This document shows positions 17,045 through 24,610 of a stretch of 36,526 nucleotides of DNA, in pieces. Under the pieces are notes generated by a model. It saw nothing but the letters and a program-made list of their open reading frames with translations. It was not told the DNA's origin and made no database searches. Location of the stretch: contig CAZKBT010000034.1 in NCBI GenBank assembly GCA_964551305.1, forward strand, positions 1-36,526, given 5' to 3'. Position numbers and translations under genes: made by a program. Source of the DNA: JBAZDC01 sp041654595. GTDB lineage: Bacteria; Pseudomonadota; Gammaproteobacteria; Burkholderiales; Burkholderiaceae_B. The first letter of the stretch is position 1; every line of letters begins with the position of its first letter.

Positions 17045-17748
17045 TGCGCGCCATGATATTGGCCGCCGGCCGCGGCGAACGCATGCGCCCGCTGACCGAC
17101 CACACGCCCAAGCCTTTGCTGCCGGTCGGCGGCAAGCCCCTGATCGCCTGGCACCTGGAACGGCTGGCCCGATCGGGCTTTCGCGACGTCGTCATCAATC
17201 ACGCCTGGCTGGGCGAGCAGATCGAGCAGGCCTTGGGCGACGGCAGCCGCCACGGCCTGCGCCTGAGCTATTCGGCGGAAACCCAGGCGCTGGAAACCGC
17301 GGGCGGCATCGCCAAGGCCCTGCCCTTTTTCAACGACGAGCCTTTTCTGGTCATCAACGGCGATGTCTGGTGCGATTGGGATCCCGCGCAGGCCGGCGAC
17401 ATCGCCCGGCGCCTGAGGCGGAACCAGGATCGGCTGTGGATGCTGCTGGTCGACAATCCCACCCACCATCCGGCCGGCGATTTCACCCTGGACGAAGACG
17501 GCCGGCCCGTGGAGAAAACCGGCCGGCCCGAAGAACCGACCTACACCTTTTCCGGCATCGGCATCTACGAGCCCTCGCTTTTCGAGCGCATTCCGACTGG
17601 CCAGGCCATGCGGCTTCTACCCATTTTGCAAGGGGCCATGCGCGCGCGGGCGGCGGTCGCCGCGCGCCACGGCGGGCAATGGCATGACATCGGCACCCCG
17701 CAACGACTGCAACAGCTGGACGCGCAGCTATCGCGCCATGCGCCGTGA
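17044..17748 (+). CDS. murU: N-acetylmuramate alpha-1-phosphate uridylyltransferase
   Basis: MurU converts MurNAc-1-phosphate and UTP to UDP-MurNAc, the step after AmgK in peptidoglycan recycling. The 234-residue nucleotidyltransferase has the N-terminal nucleotide-binding loop LAAGRGERMRPLT, KPLLPVGGKPLI, the metal-binding VINGDVWCDW, and GQWHDIGTPQRL near the C-terminus. It is of MurU length and lacks the C-terminal left-handed helix of GlmU. Its ATG overlaps the amgK TGA by one base, so the two enzymes are translationally coupled. By sequence alone it could be another sugar-1-phosphate nucleotidyltransferase; the partner gene decides the call. Confidence 0.88.
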   Translation: MRAMILAAGRGERMRPLTDHTPKPLLPVGGKPLIAWHLERLARSGFRDVVINHAWLGEQIEQALGDGSRHGLRLSYSAETQALETAGGIAKALPFFNDEPFLVINGDVWCDWDPAQAGDIARRLRRNQDRLWMLLVDNPTHHPAGDFTLDEDGRPVEKTGRPEEPTYTFSGIGIYEPSLFERIPTGQAMRLLPILQGAMRARAAVAARHGGQWHDIGTPQRLQQLDAQLSRHAP

Positions 17749-17851
17749 GCCCGGCCGCCTTCACGCGCCGTCGCGCTGGCGTCCGCCTGACGCTCACGTT
17801 ACACTGACCCGATTGCAACCCGCACAGCCGCAGCACAGGAAATAGATCGCT

Positions 17852-18556
17852 ATGTTTGGTTCCAGATCCAAGCAACATGTTTTCAAGCCGACCTCGTATG
17901 GCTATCCCCGCCGTTCGCGCCGAATTCCAAGATGGCTGGTATTGATGCTGACCGGAGTGGTCCTGGGCGCCGGCGGGCTGCTGTTCCTGCAAACCAGCTA
18001 CGGCCCTCAACGCCTTACCGTCGAGCAATCCGAGCAACTGCATCGGGATTTGAATAGCGCCAACATGGAAAAGCAGCGCCTGCAGACGCAAGTCAATCAG
18101 CAGACGGAAGAGCTGTCCCAGCTGAAAGCCCAGTTGCAAAGCCAATCCGACCAGCTCCGGCAGGCCAATGAGCACGTGGTGACGGTCAACGAAGACCTGC
18201 AGCTGTTCGCCGCCGCCATGCCGCCGGATCCGCGCGGCACGTCGCCGGGTATCCGCGCGGCCAGCTTCGCCAATGCGGACGGCCATCTGGACTATCGTTT
18301 CCTGGTGATGCAGGACGAAGGCAAGACGGATACGTTCAAGGGAACCGTGGAGCTGGTCGTGTCCGGCGTCTATCCCAATGGCCGCTCGGCCAACATCGAC
18401 CTGGAACCCTTCGACATCAGCCTGGAACGCTACGTGCACATGCGCGGCCGGCAAGAACTGCCCGCGGGCTTTTCCGCGCGCCAGGCCACAGTGCGCATCA
18501 AGCAGGACGGCGGCAACCGGGTCAACGCAACCCGCACATTGCGCGTGTCGCGCTGA
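17852..18556 (+). CDS. Membrane-anchored coiled-coil protein of unknown function (DUF6776-like)
   Basis: I cannot assign a function. The 234-residue product has a basic N-terminus (residues 1-27), one transmembrane helix (about 28-47) and a Gln/Glu/Leu-rich coiled coil (about 55-115). A beta-rich C-terminal domain (about 120-234) contains LDYRFLVMQDEGK, VELVVSGVYPNG and RATVRIKQDGG-like strands. The topology suggests a cytoplasmic N-terminus with the domain in the periplasm. This layout matches the DUF6776 proteins of betaproteobacteria as I remember them. A good ribosome site (AGGAAA) precedes the ATG. It lies 103 bases after murU on the same strand, so a cell-envelope role is plausible but only inferred. 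Confidence 0.75.
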   Translation: MFGSRSKQHVFKPTSYGYPRRSRRIPRWLVLMLTGVVLGAGGLLFLQTSYGPQRLTVEQSEQLHRDLNSANMEKQRLQTQVNQQTEELSQLKAQLQSQSDQLRQANEHVVTVNEDLQLFAAAMPPDPRGTSPGIRAASFANADGHLDYRFLVMQDEGKTDTFKGTVELVVSGVYPNGRSANIDLEPFDISLERYVHMRGRQELPAGFSARQATVRIKQDGGNRVNATRTLRVSR

Positions 18557-18566
18557 CCCGGTTGGA

Positions 18567-18595
18567 CCATCCCGCCGCAACGGTGCGGGGGATGG
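18567..18595. terminator. Hairpin between the coiled-coil protein gene and metQ
   Basis: CCATCCC (18567-18573) pairs with GGGATGG (18589-18595), and two further G-C pairs form across a small bulge. It sits in the 54-base gap between convergent genes, so it could serve both strands. Neither side has a clear T-tract, so intrinsic termination is uncertain. Confidence 0.35.
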
Positions 18596-18610
18596 CTCAA
18601 GACACCGAAC

Positions 18611-19399
18611 TTAGAACGCGGGAACGATCGCGCCTTTGTACTTGTCCTTGATGAACGCCTTCACGTCGTCGCTGTTCAGAGCCTTGACCAGCTTGCGCAC
18701 GTTCTCGTCGTCTTTCTTGGCTTCGGTGGTCACGAGAATATTGGCGTAAGGCGAATCCGCGCCTTCGATGAACAGCGCGTTGTCGACCGGATTCAGGCCC
18801 GCTTCCAAGGCATAGTTGGTGTTGATGAGCGCCAAGTCCACATCGGCCAGCACGCGCGGCAGCGTCGCGGCTTCCAATTCACGGAACTTCAGTTTCTTGG
18901 GGTTGTCGACCACGTCGCGGGAGGTCGCCAGGATGTCGCCCGGATCCTTCAGTTTGATCAGGCCTTGTTTCTGCAACAGCAACAGGGCGCGCGCGCCGTT
19001 GGAGGGGTCGTTGGGGATAGCGACCTGCGCCCCGTCCTTGAGATCGGCGATGTCCTTCACTTTCTGGGAATACGCGCCGAAGGGCTCGACATGCACCAGC
19101 CCGACCGTCACCAGCTTGGTCTTGTGCTCTTTATTGAACGAGTCCAGATACGGTTGGTGCTGGAAAAAGTTCGCATCGATGTGGCCGTCCGCGACCTGCT
19201 GGTTGGGCTGCACGTAGTCCGTGAACACCTTGATGTCCAGCTCGACGCCTTCCTTGGCCAACACGGGCTTGACATGTTCCAGCAACTCCGCGTGCGGCAC
19301 GGGCGTGGCGGCCACGGAAAGCGTGGCCGCATGCGCGACGTGGCCCAGCAATGCGGCGACGGTCACAGCCAGCGCCGGAGCGATTTTCTTCAAAGACAT
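18611..19399 (-). CDS. metQ: Methionine ABC transporter substrate-binding protein
   Basis: MetQ binds methionine in the periplasm for the MetNI importer. The 262-residue NlpA-family protein has the family blocks VFTDYVQPNQQVADGHIDAN (quoted in full at 20 residues), HQPYLDSFN, and IPNDPSNGARALLLLQKQGL. The signal peptide ends AHA before ATLSV (about residue 24) and has no lipobox cysteine, unlike the E. coli lipoprotein, so it appears to be a soluble periplasmic form. AGGAGA lies six bases before the ATG. It is the last gene of metN-metI-metQ, 19 bases after metI. Confidence 0.93.
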   Translation of the reverse strand: MSLKKIAPALAVTVAALLGHVAHAATLSVAATPVPHAELLEHVKPVLAKEGVELDIKVFTDYVQPNQQVADGHIDANFFQHQPYLDSFNKEHKTKLVTVGLVHVEPFGAYSQKVKDIADLKDGAQVAIPNDPSNGARALLLLQKQGLIKLKDPGDILATSRDVVDNPKKLKFRELEAATLPRVLADVDLALINTNYALEAGLNPVDNALFIEGADSPYANILVTTEAKKDDENVRKLVKALNSDDVKAFIKDKYKGAIVPAF

Positions 19400-19418
19400 G
19401 GACTTCTCCTAAGCAACG

Positions 19419-20078
19419 TTATTTACGATTCAATTTGGCGACCCAGCGGTCGCCGAACACCTGCAAAATCTGGACCATGACAACGAGTATCGCCACCGTC
19501 ACGATCATGACGTCGGTCTGGTAGCGCTGGTAACCGAAACGCAAAGCCAGATCGCCCAACCCGCCGCCGCCGATGACGCCCGACATCGCCGAATAGCCGA
19601 CCAGGGCGATCGCCGTCACGATCACGGCCGCCACGATGCCGGTGGTCGCCTCGGGCAATAACGCCATCAGGACCGTCTGGCGCGAATTGGCGCCCATGGC
19701 GCGGCAGGCTTCGGATACGCCCGGATCGAGCTCGCGCAGCACGTTTTCCACCAGGCGCGCGAAAAACGGCGCGGCGCTGGCGACCAGGGGCGGGATCGCC
19801 CCCTGCACGCCCAGGGACGTGCCCGCCAGCACCCGCGTCATCGGGATCATTACGATGAGCAGGATCAGGAAAGGCACGGAACGCAGCACATTGACCACGA
19901 AAGACAACACTTGATAGACCGCGGGATTGTGCAGCATCTGTCCCTTGCCGCTCAGGAACAGGATGATACCCAAGGGCAGGCCGATCAAGACAGTGAACAG
20001 CAACGAAAACCCCGTCATGAGCAAGGTATCGAACGTCGCCTCTCCAATCAAAAGCCAGTCGATATTACTGAAATTCAT
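19419..20078 (-). CDS. metI: Methionine ABC transporter permease
   Basis: MetI is the membrane permease of the methionine importer. The 219-residue protein has about five transmembrane segments and the EAA loop that contacts the ATPase (EACRAMGANSRQTVLMALLP), followed by the conserved GVIGGGGLGDLALRFGYQRY. Its ATG overlaps the metN stop in an ATGA arrangement, so translation is coupled. Length and domain content match the E. coli protein (217). Confidence 0.95.
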   Translation of the reverse strand: MNFSNIDWLLIGEATFDTLLMTGFSLLFTVLIGLPLGIILFLSGKGQMLHNPAVYQVLSFVVNVLRSVPFLILLIVMIPMTRVLAGTSLGVQGAIPPLVASAAPFFARLVENVLRELDPGVSEACRAMGANSRQTVLMALLPEATTGIVAAVIVTAIALVGYSAMSGVIGGGGLGDLALRFGYQRYQTDVMIVTVAILVVMVQILQVFGDRWVAKLNRK

Positions 20079-21085
20079 GCTCGCAAGACCTCATAACGCA
20101 CGCCCTCGCCGGCCAACAACGCATCCAGCTTGTCCTGCTCGAGCGCATCGCCCTGGATGGCGATCACCAGTTGCCCGTAGGGCACGTCCTTGATCCGGCT
20201 GACGGCGCCCTGAAGTATGCTGACGTTCAATCCCAATTCGCGTGTGATGCGGCTGAGTATCGGCTGAGTCGTCGTTTCGCCGCGAAAGCTCAGCCGCAAC
20301 AGGCGGCCCGGCACGCTCTGCGCCATGTCCCGCCATCCTTCGGCGTCCACGCCGCTTTCCGACAACAGCGATTGCGTCACTTCATGCTCGGGATGAAGGA
20401 AAACGTCCATCACGTCGCCCGACTCCACGATCCGGCCTGCGTCCATGACCGCCACCTTGTCGCACACGGCGCGTATCACATCCATGCCGTGCGTAATCAA
20501 GACGATGGTCAAGCCCAGGCGCCGGTTGATGTCCAATAGCAGGCGCAGGATGGATTGCGTCGTTTCAGGGTCGAGCGCCGACGTCGCTTCGTCGCACAAG
20601 AGCAATTCGGGACGGCTCGCCAAGGCGCGGGCGATGCCCACGCGCTGCTGCTGTCCTCCGGATAGCTGCCGCGGGTACTTGCTCTCGTGCCCCGCCAGTC
20701 CAACCAGGTCCAGCACCTCATAGGCGCGTTCCCGCTGCTGCGCCTTGCTCGCGCCGGCCAGCTTCAGGGGAAAGCAGACGTTGTCCAGGACGGTTCGCGA
20801 CCGCAGCAGATTGAAATGCTGAAACACCATGCCCACCTTGCGGCGGAATTCGCGCAGCTGGCCTTCGCCCAGTCGAGTGATGTCCTTGCCGGATACCCAG
20901 ACTTCGCCCCGAGTCGGCCGCTCCAGCAAGTTCAACATCCGGATCAGCGTGCTTTTGCCCGCGCCGGACCGTCCGATGATGCCGAAGATCTCGCCTTGGC
21001 GGACATGCAGACTCACCCCGGCCAACGCATGCGCGACACGGCCCGTGGACTCATAGGTCTTGGTTACGTTGTTGAGACGAATCAC
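20075..21085 (-). CDS. metN: Methionine ABC transporter ATP-binding protein
   Basis: MetN powers methionine uptake by ATP hydrolysis. The 336-residue protein has Walker A GRSGAGKST (38-46), signature LSGGQQQRV (141-149), Walker B LLLCDEATSALD (161-172) and the switch histidine in LITHGMD. The C-terminal NIL domain (about 262-336) is the regulatory domain through which internal methionine inhibits transport in E. coli MetN. The start codon is GTG at 21085. It is the first gene of metNIQ. The upstream AT-rich intergenic region should hold its promoter, but I could not identify a convincing box or a SAM riboswitch there. Confidence 0.95.
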   Translation of the reverse strand: MIRLNNVTKTYESTGRVAHALAGVSLHVRQGEIFGIIGRSGAGKSTLIRMLNLLERPTRGEVWVSGKDITRLGEGQLREFRRKVGMVFQHFNLLRSRTVLDNVCFPLKLAGASKAQQRERAYEVLDLVGLAGHESKYPRQLSGGQQQRVGIARALASRPELLLCDEATSALDPETTQSILRLLLDINRRLGLTIVLITHGMDVIRAVCDKVAVMDAGRIVESGDVMDVFLHPEHEVTQSLLSESGVDAEGWRDMAQSVPGRLLRLSFRGETTTQPILSRITRELGLNVSILQGAVSRIKDVPYGQLVIAIQGDALEQDKLDALLAGEGVRYEVLRA

Positions 21086-21236
21086 GCTAGAGAAGTTCCG
21101 GAAGAAGGCGTGGCAGGAGCAAATAACGGCAAAGCGCCAAATTTAACATAACTTCAAATGCGATTATTAGCTATCAAAATAACCAAAAGAAATTAAGATC
21201 GCAGCCTTCATACACCTACCGGCAACAATGGCTTTA

Positions 21237-21265
21237 TTTAAAACGGTTCTCATTCTTACTAGAAT
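21237..21265 (+). promoter_or_regulatory. Candidate sodA promoter
   Basis: TTTAAA (21237-21242) and TAGAAT (21260-21265) are separated by 17 bases and match the sigma-70 consensus at 4/6 and 5/6. The predicted start of transcription leaves a leader of about 100 bases to the sodA ATG. It lies in an AT-rich stretch that contrasts with the flanking GC-rich coding DNA. Confidence 0.5.
21239..21257 (-). promoter_or_regulatory. Fur-like box in the sodA promoter
   Basis: Read on the minus strand this 19-mer matches the classical Fur consensus (GATAATGATAATCATTATC) at 12 of 19 positions, with the core AATGAGAACCGTT. It lies between the -35 and -10 boxes. Fur repression of sodA is established in E. 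coli and, to my knowledge, iron-regulated in Bordetella; its use here is inference. Confidence 0.4.
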
Positions 21266-21267
21266 GA
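21250..21267. repeat. Perfect inverted repeat over the sodA -10 box
   Basis: TCATTCT (21250-21256), spacer TACT, AGAATGA (21261-21267). It overlaps the candidate -10 box TAGAAT and the right part of the Fur-like site, so it has the geometry of a repressor operator. Confidence 0.5.
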
Positions 21268-21370
21268 AGGCATGATGTGGCGCGAGCCGCGCCGCACCCG
21301 TCAATGGGACCCCTCGCGCAGGGCGCGGCGGGCCGACGTAATTTTTCCGATCAAAAAGGAGCTCGACCCC

Positions 21371-21982
21371 ATGGCTTACACGCTTCCCGCTTTACCTTAC
21401 GCTTACGACGCCCTCGAGCCTCACATCGATGCGAAAACGATGGAAATCCATCACACCAAGCACCACCAAACCTACATCAACAACGTCAATGCCGCCCTTG
21501 AGGGCAATCCCTTGGGTGACCAATCCGTGGAAGCCTTGATGACCGGTTTCGACCGCCTGCCCGATGCGCTCAAAGGCGTCGTCCGCAACAACGGCGGCGG
21601 CCATGCCAATCACAGCCTGTTCTGGACGGTCATGTCCCCGACCGGCGGCGGCGCCCCGACCGGCGCCATCGCCAAGGCCATCGACAAGGAGCTCGGCGGC
21701 TACGAGAAATTCAAAGAGGCGTTCACCCAGGCCGCCTTGACGCGCTTCGGCAGCGGCTGGGCCTGGCTGAGCGTGACGCCGGAAAAGAAACTGGTCGTCG
21801 AAAGCACCGCCAACCAGGACAGCCCGCTGATGGCCGGCAACACCCCCATCCTGGGCTTGGACGTCTGGGAACATGCCTATTACCTGCTTTACCAGAATCG
21901 CCGCCCTGAGTACATCGCCGCGTTCTACAACGTCGTGAACTGGGACGAGGTCAATCGGCGCTACGATGCGGCCCTGGCCTGA
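21371..21982 (+). CDS. sodA: Superoxide dismutase, Mn-type
   Basis: The enzyme converts superoxide to hydrogen peroxide and oxygen in the cytoplasm. The 203-residue protein has the metal-binding histidines in HHTKHHQTYINN and GGHANHSLFW, plus DVWEHAYY near the C-terminus. Two features mark the Mn type rather than the Fe type: glycine in GGHANHSLFW and the glutamine in STANQDSPLM. I therefore call it sodA, not sodB. AAGGAG precedes the ATG at 21371 by about nine bases; the frame is open further upstream but that part lacks family similarity. The candidate promoter, Fur-like box and inverted repeat upstream suggest iron control. It converges on a thioesterase gene 19 bases away. Confidence 0.93.
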   Translation: MAYTLPALPYAYDALEPHIDAKTMEIHHTKHHQTYINNVNAALEGNPLGDQSVEALMTGFDRLPDALKGVVRNNGGGHANHSLFWTVMSPTGGGAPTGAIAKAIDKELGGYEKFKEAFTQAALTRFGSGWAWLSVTPEKKLVVESTANQDSPLMAGNTPILGLDVWEHAYYLLYQNRRPEYIAAFYNVVNWDEVNRRYDAALA

Positions 21983-22001
21983 TCCGGTCCGTTCTTCGCG
22001 G

Positions 22002-22409
22002 TCAAGGCGCGAACAGCGCCTTGAAGTCTTCCGGAATGGGGGCGGACTTCAGCTCCCCGGCGTCGTCGATCAAGGCCCACGCCCTTTCTTCATGCCCCAT
22101 GGTCACCACGCGATCGCCGAGGCGCGCCTTGTACGCGATCCTCAGGCGGCGCTCGGCCCACTGTTCGATCGTCGCCGCGATCACGACGACGTCGTCATAG
22201 CGTAGCGGCCCATGAAACGACGCGCCCGCATCGATCAGCGGCGTGACGGCGCCATACTTGCCGCGCAACAGCCGCTGGCTCAGGCCTTTGCTGCGCAGCA
22301 TTGCATGGAACGTGCAATCGAACCAGTAAAAGTAATTGGGATAGAACACGATCCCCGCCTCGTCGCAATCGCCCCACTCGACGGTCAGCGTGCGTTCAAA
22401 CTGTGCCAT
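22002..22409 (-). CDS. Hotdog-fold acyl-CoA thioesterase (4-hydroxybenzoyl-CoA thioesterase family)
   Basis: This 135-residue protein has the 4HBT hotdog signature VEWGDCDEAGIVFYPNYF near its N-terminus, close to the motif of Pseudomonas 4-hydroxybenzoyl-CoA thioesterase. D16 matches that enzyme's catalytic Asp17. It should hydrolyse an aromatic or short acyl-CoA thioester, but the substrate cannot be read from sequence. No aromatic-degradation genes lie nearby, and the YbgC-type Tol-Pal association is also absent. It converges on sodA. Its upstream region is the 309-base gap before bioB. Confidence 0.87.
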   Translation of the reverse strand: MAQFERTLTVEWGDCDEAGIVFYPNYFYWFDCTFHAMLRSKGLSQRLLRGKYGAVTPLIDAGASFHGPLRYDDVVVIAATIEQWAERRLRIAYKARLGDRVVTMGHEERAWALIDDAGELKSAPIPEDFKALFAP

Positions 22410-22551
22410 GGCATTCTCATGTGAACCTGCGTCGTATATCTGACCCCCCGATCATAGACGCTCGGCCCATCCTTCGGCTCCACGCGCCCTGCGCTTGCCG
22501 TCAAATCGCCACTTTTGTCACATAAAGATACAAATTAACCGCGCAGGAAAA

Positions 22552-22565
22552 TTGCCGCGCGGCAA
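22552..22565. repeat. 14-bp perfect palindrome upstream of bioB
   Basis: TTGCCGCGCGGCAA reads the same on both strands. It is 153 bases before the bioB ATG and could bind a dimeric regulator. No known family motif is recognised. Confidence 0.5.
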
Positions 22566-22606
22566 GGCTGGATTAACGGCTTATGAGGCGAGAAGGAATC
22601 AATTAG

Positions 22607-22627
22607 TTTAAATTTATCTTATTTAAA
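22607..22627. repeat. AT-rich inverted repeat upstream of bioB
   Basis: TTTAAAT, 7-base spacer, ATTTAAA, perfect in both arms, 91 bases before the bioB ATG. It may be an operator or a promoter up-element; AT-rich repeats also arise by chance. Confidence 0.4.
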
Positions 22628-22718
22628 TGACACGTTAGACGCAATTAGAAGAAGTTGGATATTGCACCGTTGAAAAAGACCGCCTACCATCGGCGCTTTT
22701 CCATGCAAGCAAGATCCC

Positions 22719-23702
22719 ATGCACGCCGTTTCCACATCCGCTCCGACGTGGCCGCTCGACCGCATCGTCGCCTTGTACGAACTGCCGTTCCTGGACCTGC
22801 TGTTCCAGGCGCAAGTAACGCACCGGCGACATCACGACCCCAATACGGTTCAGCTGTCCAGACTGTTGTCCATCAAAACCGGCGGCTGCCCCGAAGACTG
22901 CGGCTACTGTCCACAATCCGCGCGCTACGACCAGCCGGGCCGGCGCGAAGGGCTCATGTCTTTGGACGACGTGATCAAAGCCGCGCGGCAGGCCAGGGAC
23001 GGCGGCGCGCAACGCTTCTGCATGGGCGCCGCCTGGCGCTCGCCCACCGAAAAGCAGCTGGATGCCGTGACGGAAATGGTGCGCGCGGTCAAGGAACTGG
23101 GCATGGAGACCTGCGTGACGCTGGGCATGCTCAAAGACGGCCAGGCCGACCGGCTTCGGAAAGCGGGCCTGGACTACTACAATCACAACCTGGACACCTC
23201 CCCCGAGTTCTACGGCAACATCATTTCCACCCGCACTTATCGAGACAGGCTCGACACCCTGGAGCGCGTCAGAGCCGCGGGGATGCACGTTTGCTGCGGA
23301 GGCATCGTCGGCCTGGGCGAATCCCGGCGCGAGCGCGCCGGCCTGATCGCGCAGCTGGCCAACATGACACCCTATCCCGAATCCGTGCCCATCAACAACT
23401 TGGTCAAAGTGGAAGGCACGCCGTTGTTCGACGCCGATCCGGTGGACCCGTTCGAATTCATCCGCACCATCGCCGTGGCGCGCACCACCATGCCCAAGAG
23501 CCACGTGCGCCTGTCGGCCGGACGCGAAGCCATGGAACAGACCATGCAGGCCCTGTGCTTCGTCGCGGGCGCCAATTCCATTTTCTACGGCGACAAGCTG
23601 TTGACCACCGGCAACCCTCAGTGGGAAGCCGACCAGGATCTGCTCAAGCGCCTGGGCTTGAGCGGCCAGGCCGCGAACCACGCGGCATCCACGCCCTGTT
23701 AA
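22719..23702 (+). CDS. bioB: Biotin synthase
   Basis: BioB is the radical-SAM enzyme that inserts sulfur into dethiobiotin, the last step of biotin synthesis. The 327-residue protein has the radical-SAM motif CPEDCGYC (C57, C61, C64). The ligands of the sacrificial [2Fe-2S] cluster, C101, C132, C192 and R264, match E. coli C97, C128, C188 and R260 with a constant offset. All catalytic parts are therefore intact. bioA, bioF and bioD are not in the window. The DMT-family transporter gene begins 28 bases downstream on the same strand and may be co-transcribed. Confidence 0.97.
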   Translation: MHAVSTSAPTWPLDRIVALYELPFLDLLFQAQVTHRRHHDPNTVQLSRLLSIKTGGCPEDCGYCPQSARYDQPGRREGLMSLDDVIKAARQARDGGAQRFCMGAAWRSPTEKQLDAVTEMVRAVKELGMETCVTLGMLKDGQADRLRKAGLDYYNHNLDTSPEFYGNIISTRTYRDRLDTLERVRAAGMHVCCGGIVGLGESRRERAGLIAQLANMTPYPESVPINNLVKVEGTPLFDADPVDPFEFIRTIAVARTTMPKSHVRLSAGREAMEQTMQALCFVAGANSIFYGDKLLTTGNPQWEADQDLLKRLGLSGQAANHAASTPC

Positions 23703-23730
23703 ACCTTTCTTTCCTGTCTCCACCTTCATC

Positions 23731-24579
23731 ATGCATACACTCATCATCAGTATCGCCTGCAGTGTCGCCGTATCCATCCTGCTGAAAATCGCCCGCCGCC
23801 AATCGATTGACGTCGCGCAAGCCATCGCGGTCAACTACCTCGTCGCCATTACGCTGTGCGCGCTCATCCTGCAGCCGGCCCCGGCCAGCCTGCTCAAGCC
23901 CGACAATGCCTGGGGAGTCCTGGCGGCGCTGGGCATCTTGCTGCCCACCATCTTCCTGACCATGGCGGGAGCCGTGCGCCACGCCGGCATCGTCCTCAGC
24001 GATGCGGCCCAGCGTCTGTCCCTGTTCATACCCTTGATCGCCTCCTTCGTGCTGTTCGGCGAGCAGCTCTCGACGGGAAAAATCACGGGCATCAGCGTTG
24101 CTCTGATCGCGCTCGTGTGCCTGCTGCTGCGCCCCAGGGACGTCGCCGCCCCCGGCGATACGCTCAAATCGGTCGGCTTCCTGCTGAGCGTATGGGTAGG
24201 CTACGGCGTCATCGATATTCTGTTCAAGCAGATGGCCAAGGCGGGCGCGGCCTTCTCCTCCAGCCTGCTGATCAGTTTTTCCATCGCCGCCGTCGTGATC
24301 TTCGGCTACCTTCTTGCCAAGCGCACCGTCTGGACCCGGCGCAACGCCCTGGCGGGCGTCGTCCTGGGGACGCTGAACTTCGGCAATATCTATTTCTACA
24401 TCCGCGCGCATCAAGTCTTTCCCGACAACCCGACCCTGGTGTTCTCGGCCATGAACATCGGCGTCATTTCCCTGGGCACGCTGGTGGGCGCGGGCTTTTT
24501 CAAAGAGAAGCTGTCGTGGATCAACTTCCTGGGCATCGTGCTGGCCATCAGCGCCATCGTGATTCTTATTCCGCGTTGA
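23731..24579 (+). CDS. EamA-family (DMT superfamily) membrane transporter
   Basis: This 282-residue protein has about ten transmembrane helices in two repeats. The first ends in SFVLFGEQLSTGKITGISVALIAL (core FGEQLSTGKITG), and the second ends in FFKEKLSWINFLGIVLAI (core KEKLSWINFLG), the standard EamA/DMT layout. Such proteins export or import small metabolites across the inner membrane; the substrate is unknown. It begins 28 bases after bioB, so a link with biotin or its precursors is possible but not shown. It converges on the MFS gene with a 16-bp palindrome between the two stops. Confidence 0.87.
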   Translation: MHTLIISIACSVAVSILLKIARRQSIDVAQAIAVNYLVAITLCALILQPAPASLLKPDNAWGVLAALGILLPTIFLTMAGAVRHAGIVLSDAAQRLSLFIPLIASFVLFGEQLSTGKITGISVALIALVCLLLRPRDVAAPGDTLKSVGFLLSVWVGYGVIDILFKQMAKAGAAFSSSLLISFSIAAVVIFGYLLAKRTVWTRRNALAGVVLGTLNFGNIYFYIRAHQVFPDNPTLVFSAMNIGVISLGTLVGAGFFKEKLSWINFLGIVLAISAIVILIPR

Positions 24580-24594
24580 CGGCGGCGGAATCAC

Positions 24595-24610
24595 CACCGC
24601 GCGCGCGGTG
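24595..24610. terminator. Palindromic hairpin between convergent transporter genes
   Basis: CACCGCGCGCGCGGTG is a perfect 16-bp palindrome filling half of the 31-base gap between the stops of the EamA and MFS genes. It can fold on either transcript but has no T-tract, so it may act as a bidirectional RNA 3'-end stabiliser rather than a true intrinsic terminator. Confidence 0.4.

Larger units (their letters stand above)
22410..22718. other. Intergenic region between the thioesterase gene and bioB
   Basis: There is no gene here. The right half (about 22510-22680) is AT-rich against a GC-rich background and should carry the bioB promoter and the divergent thioesterase promoter. It holds a perfect 14-bp palindrome and a 7-7-7 AT-rich inverted repeat. 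I did not find the TTGTAAACC-N15-GGTTTACAA type BirA operator. A weak promoter pair TTGCAC (22662-22667) and TACCAT (22685-22690) with 17-base spacing precedes bioB. Confidence 0.6.

Noticed and set aside
21086..21236. SAM riboswitch or other RNA element before metN
   Set aside because: The region is AT-rich, but I could not find the paired helices of a known SAM or methionine-related riboswitch.
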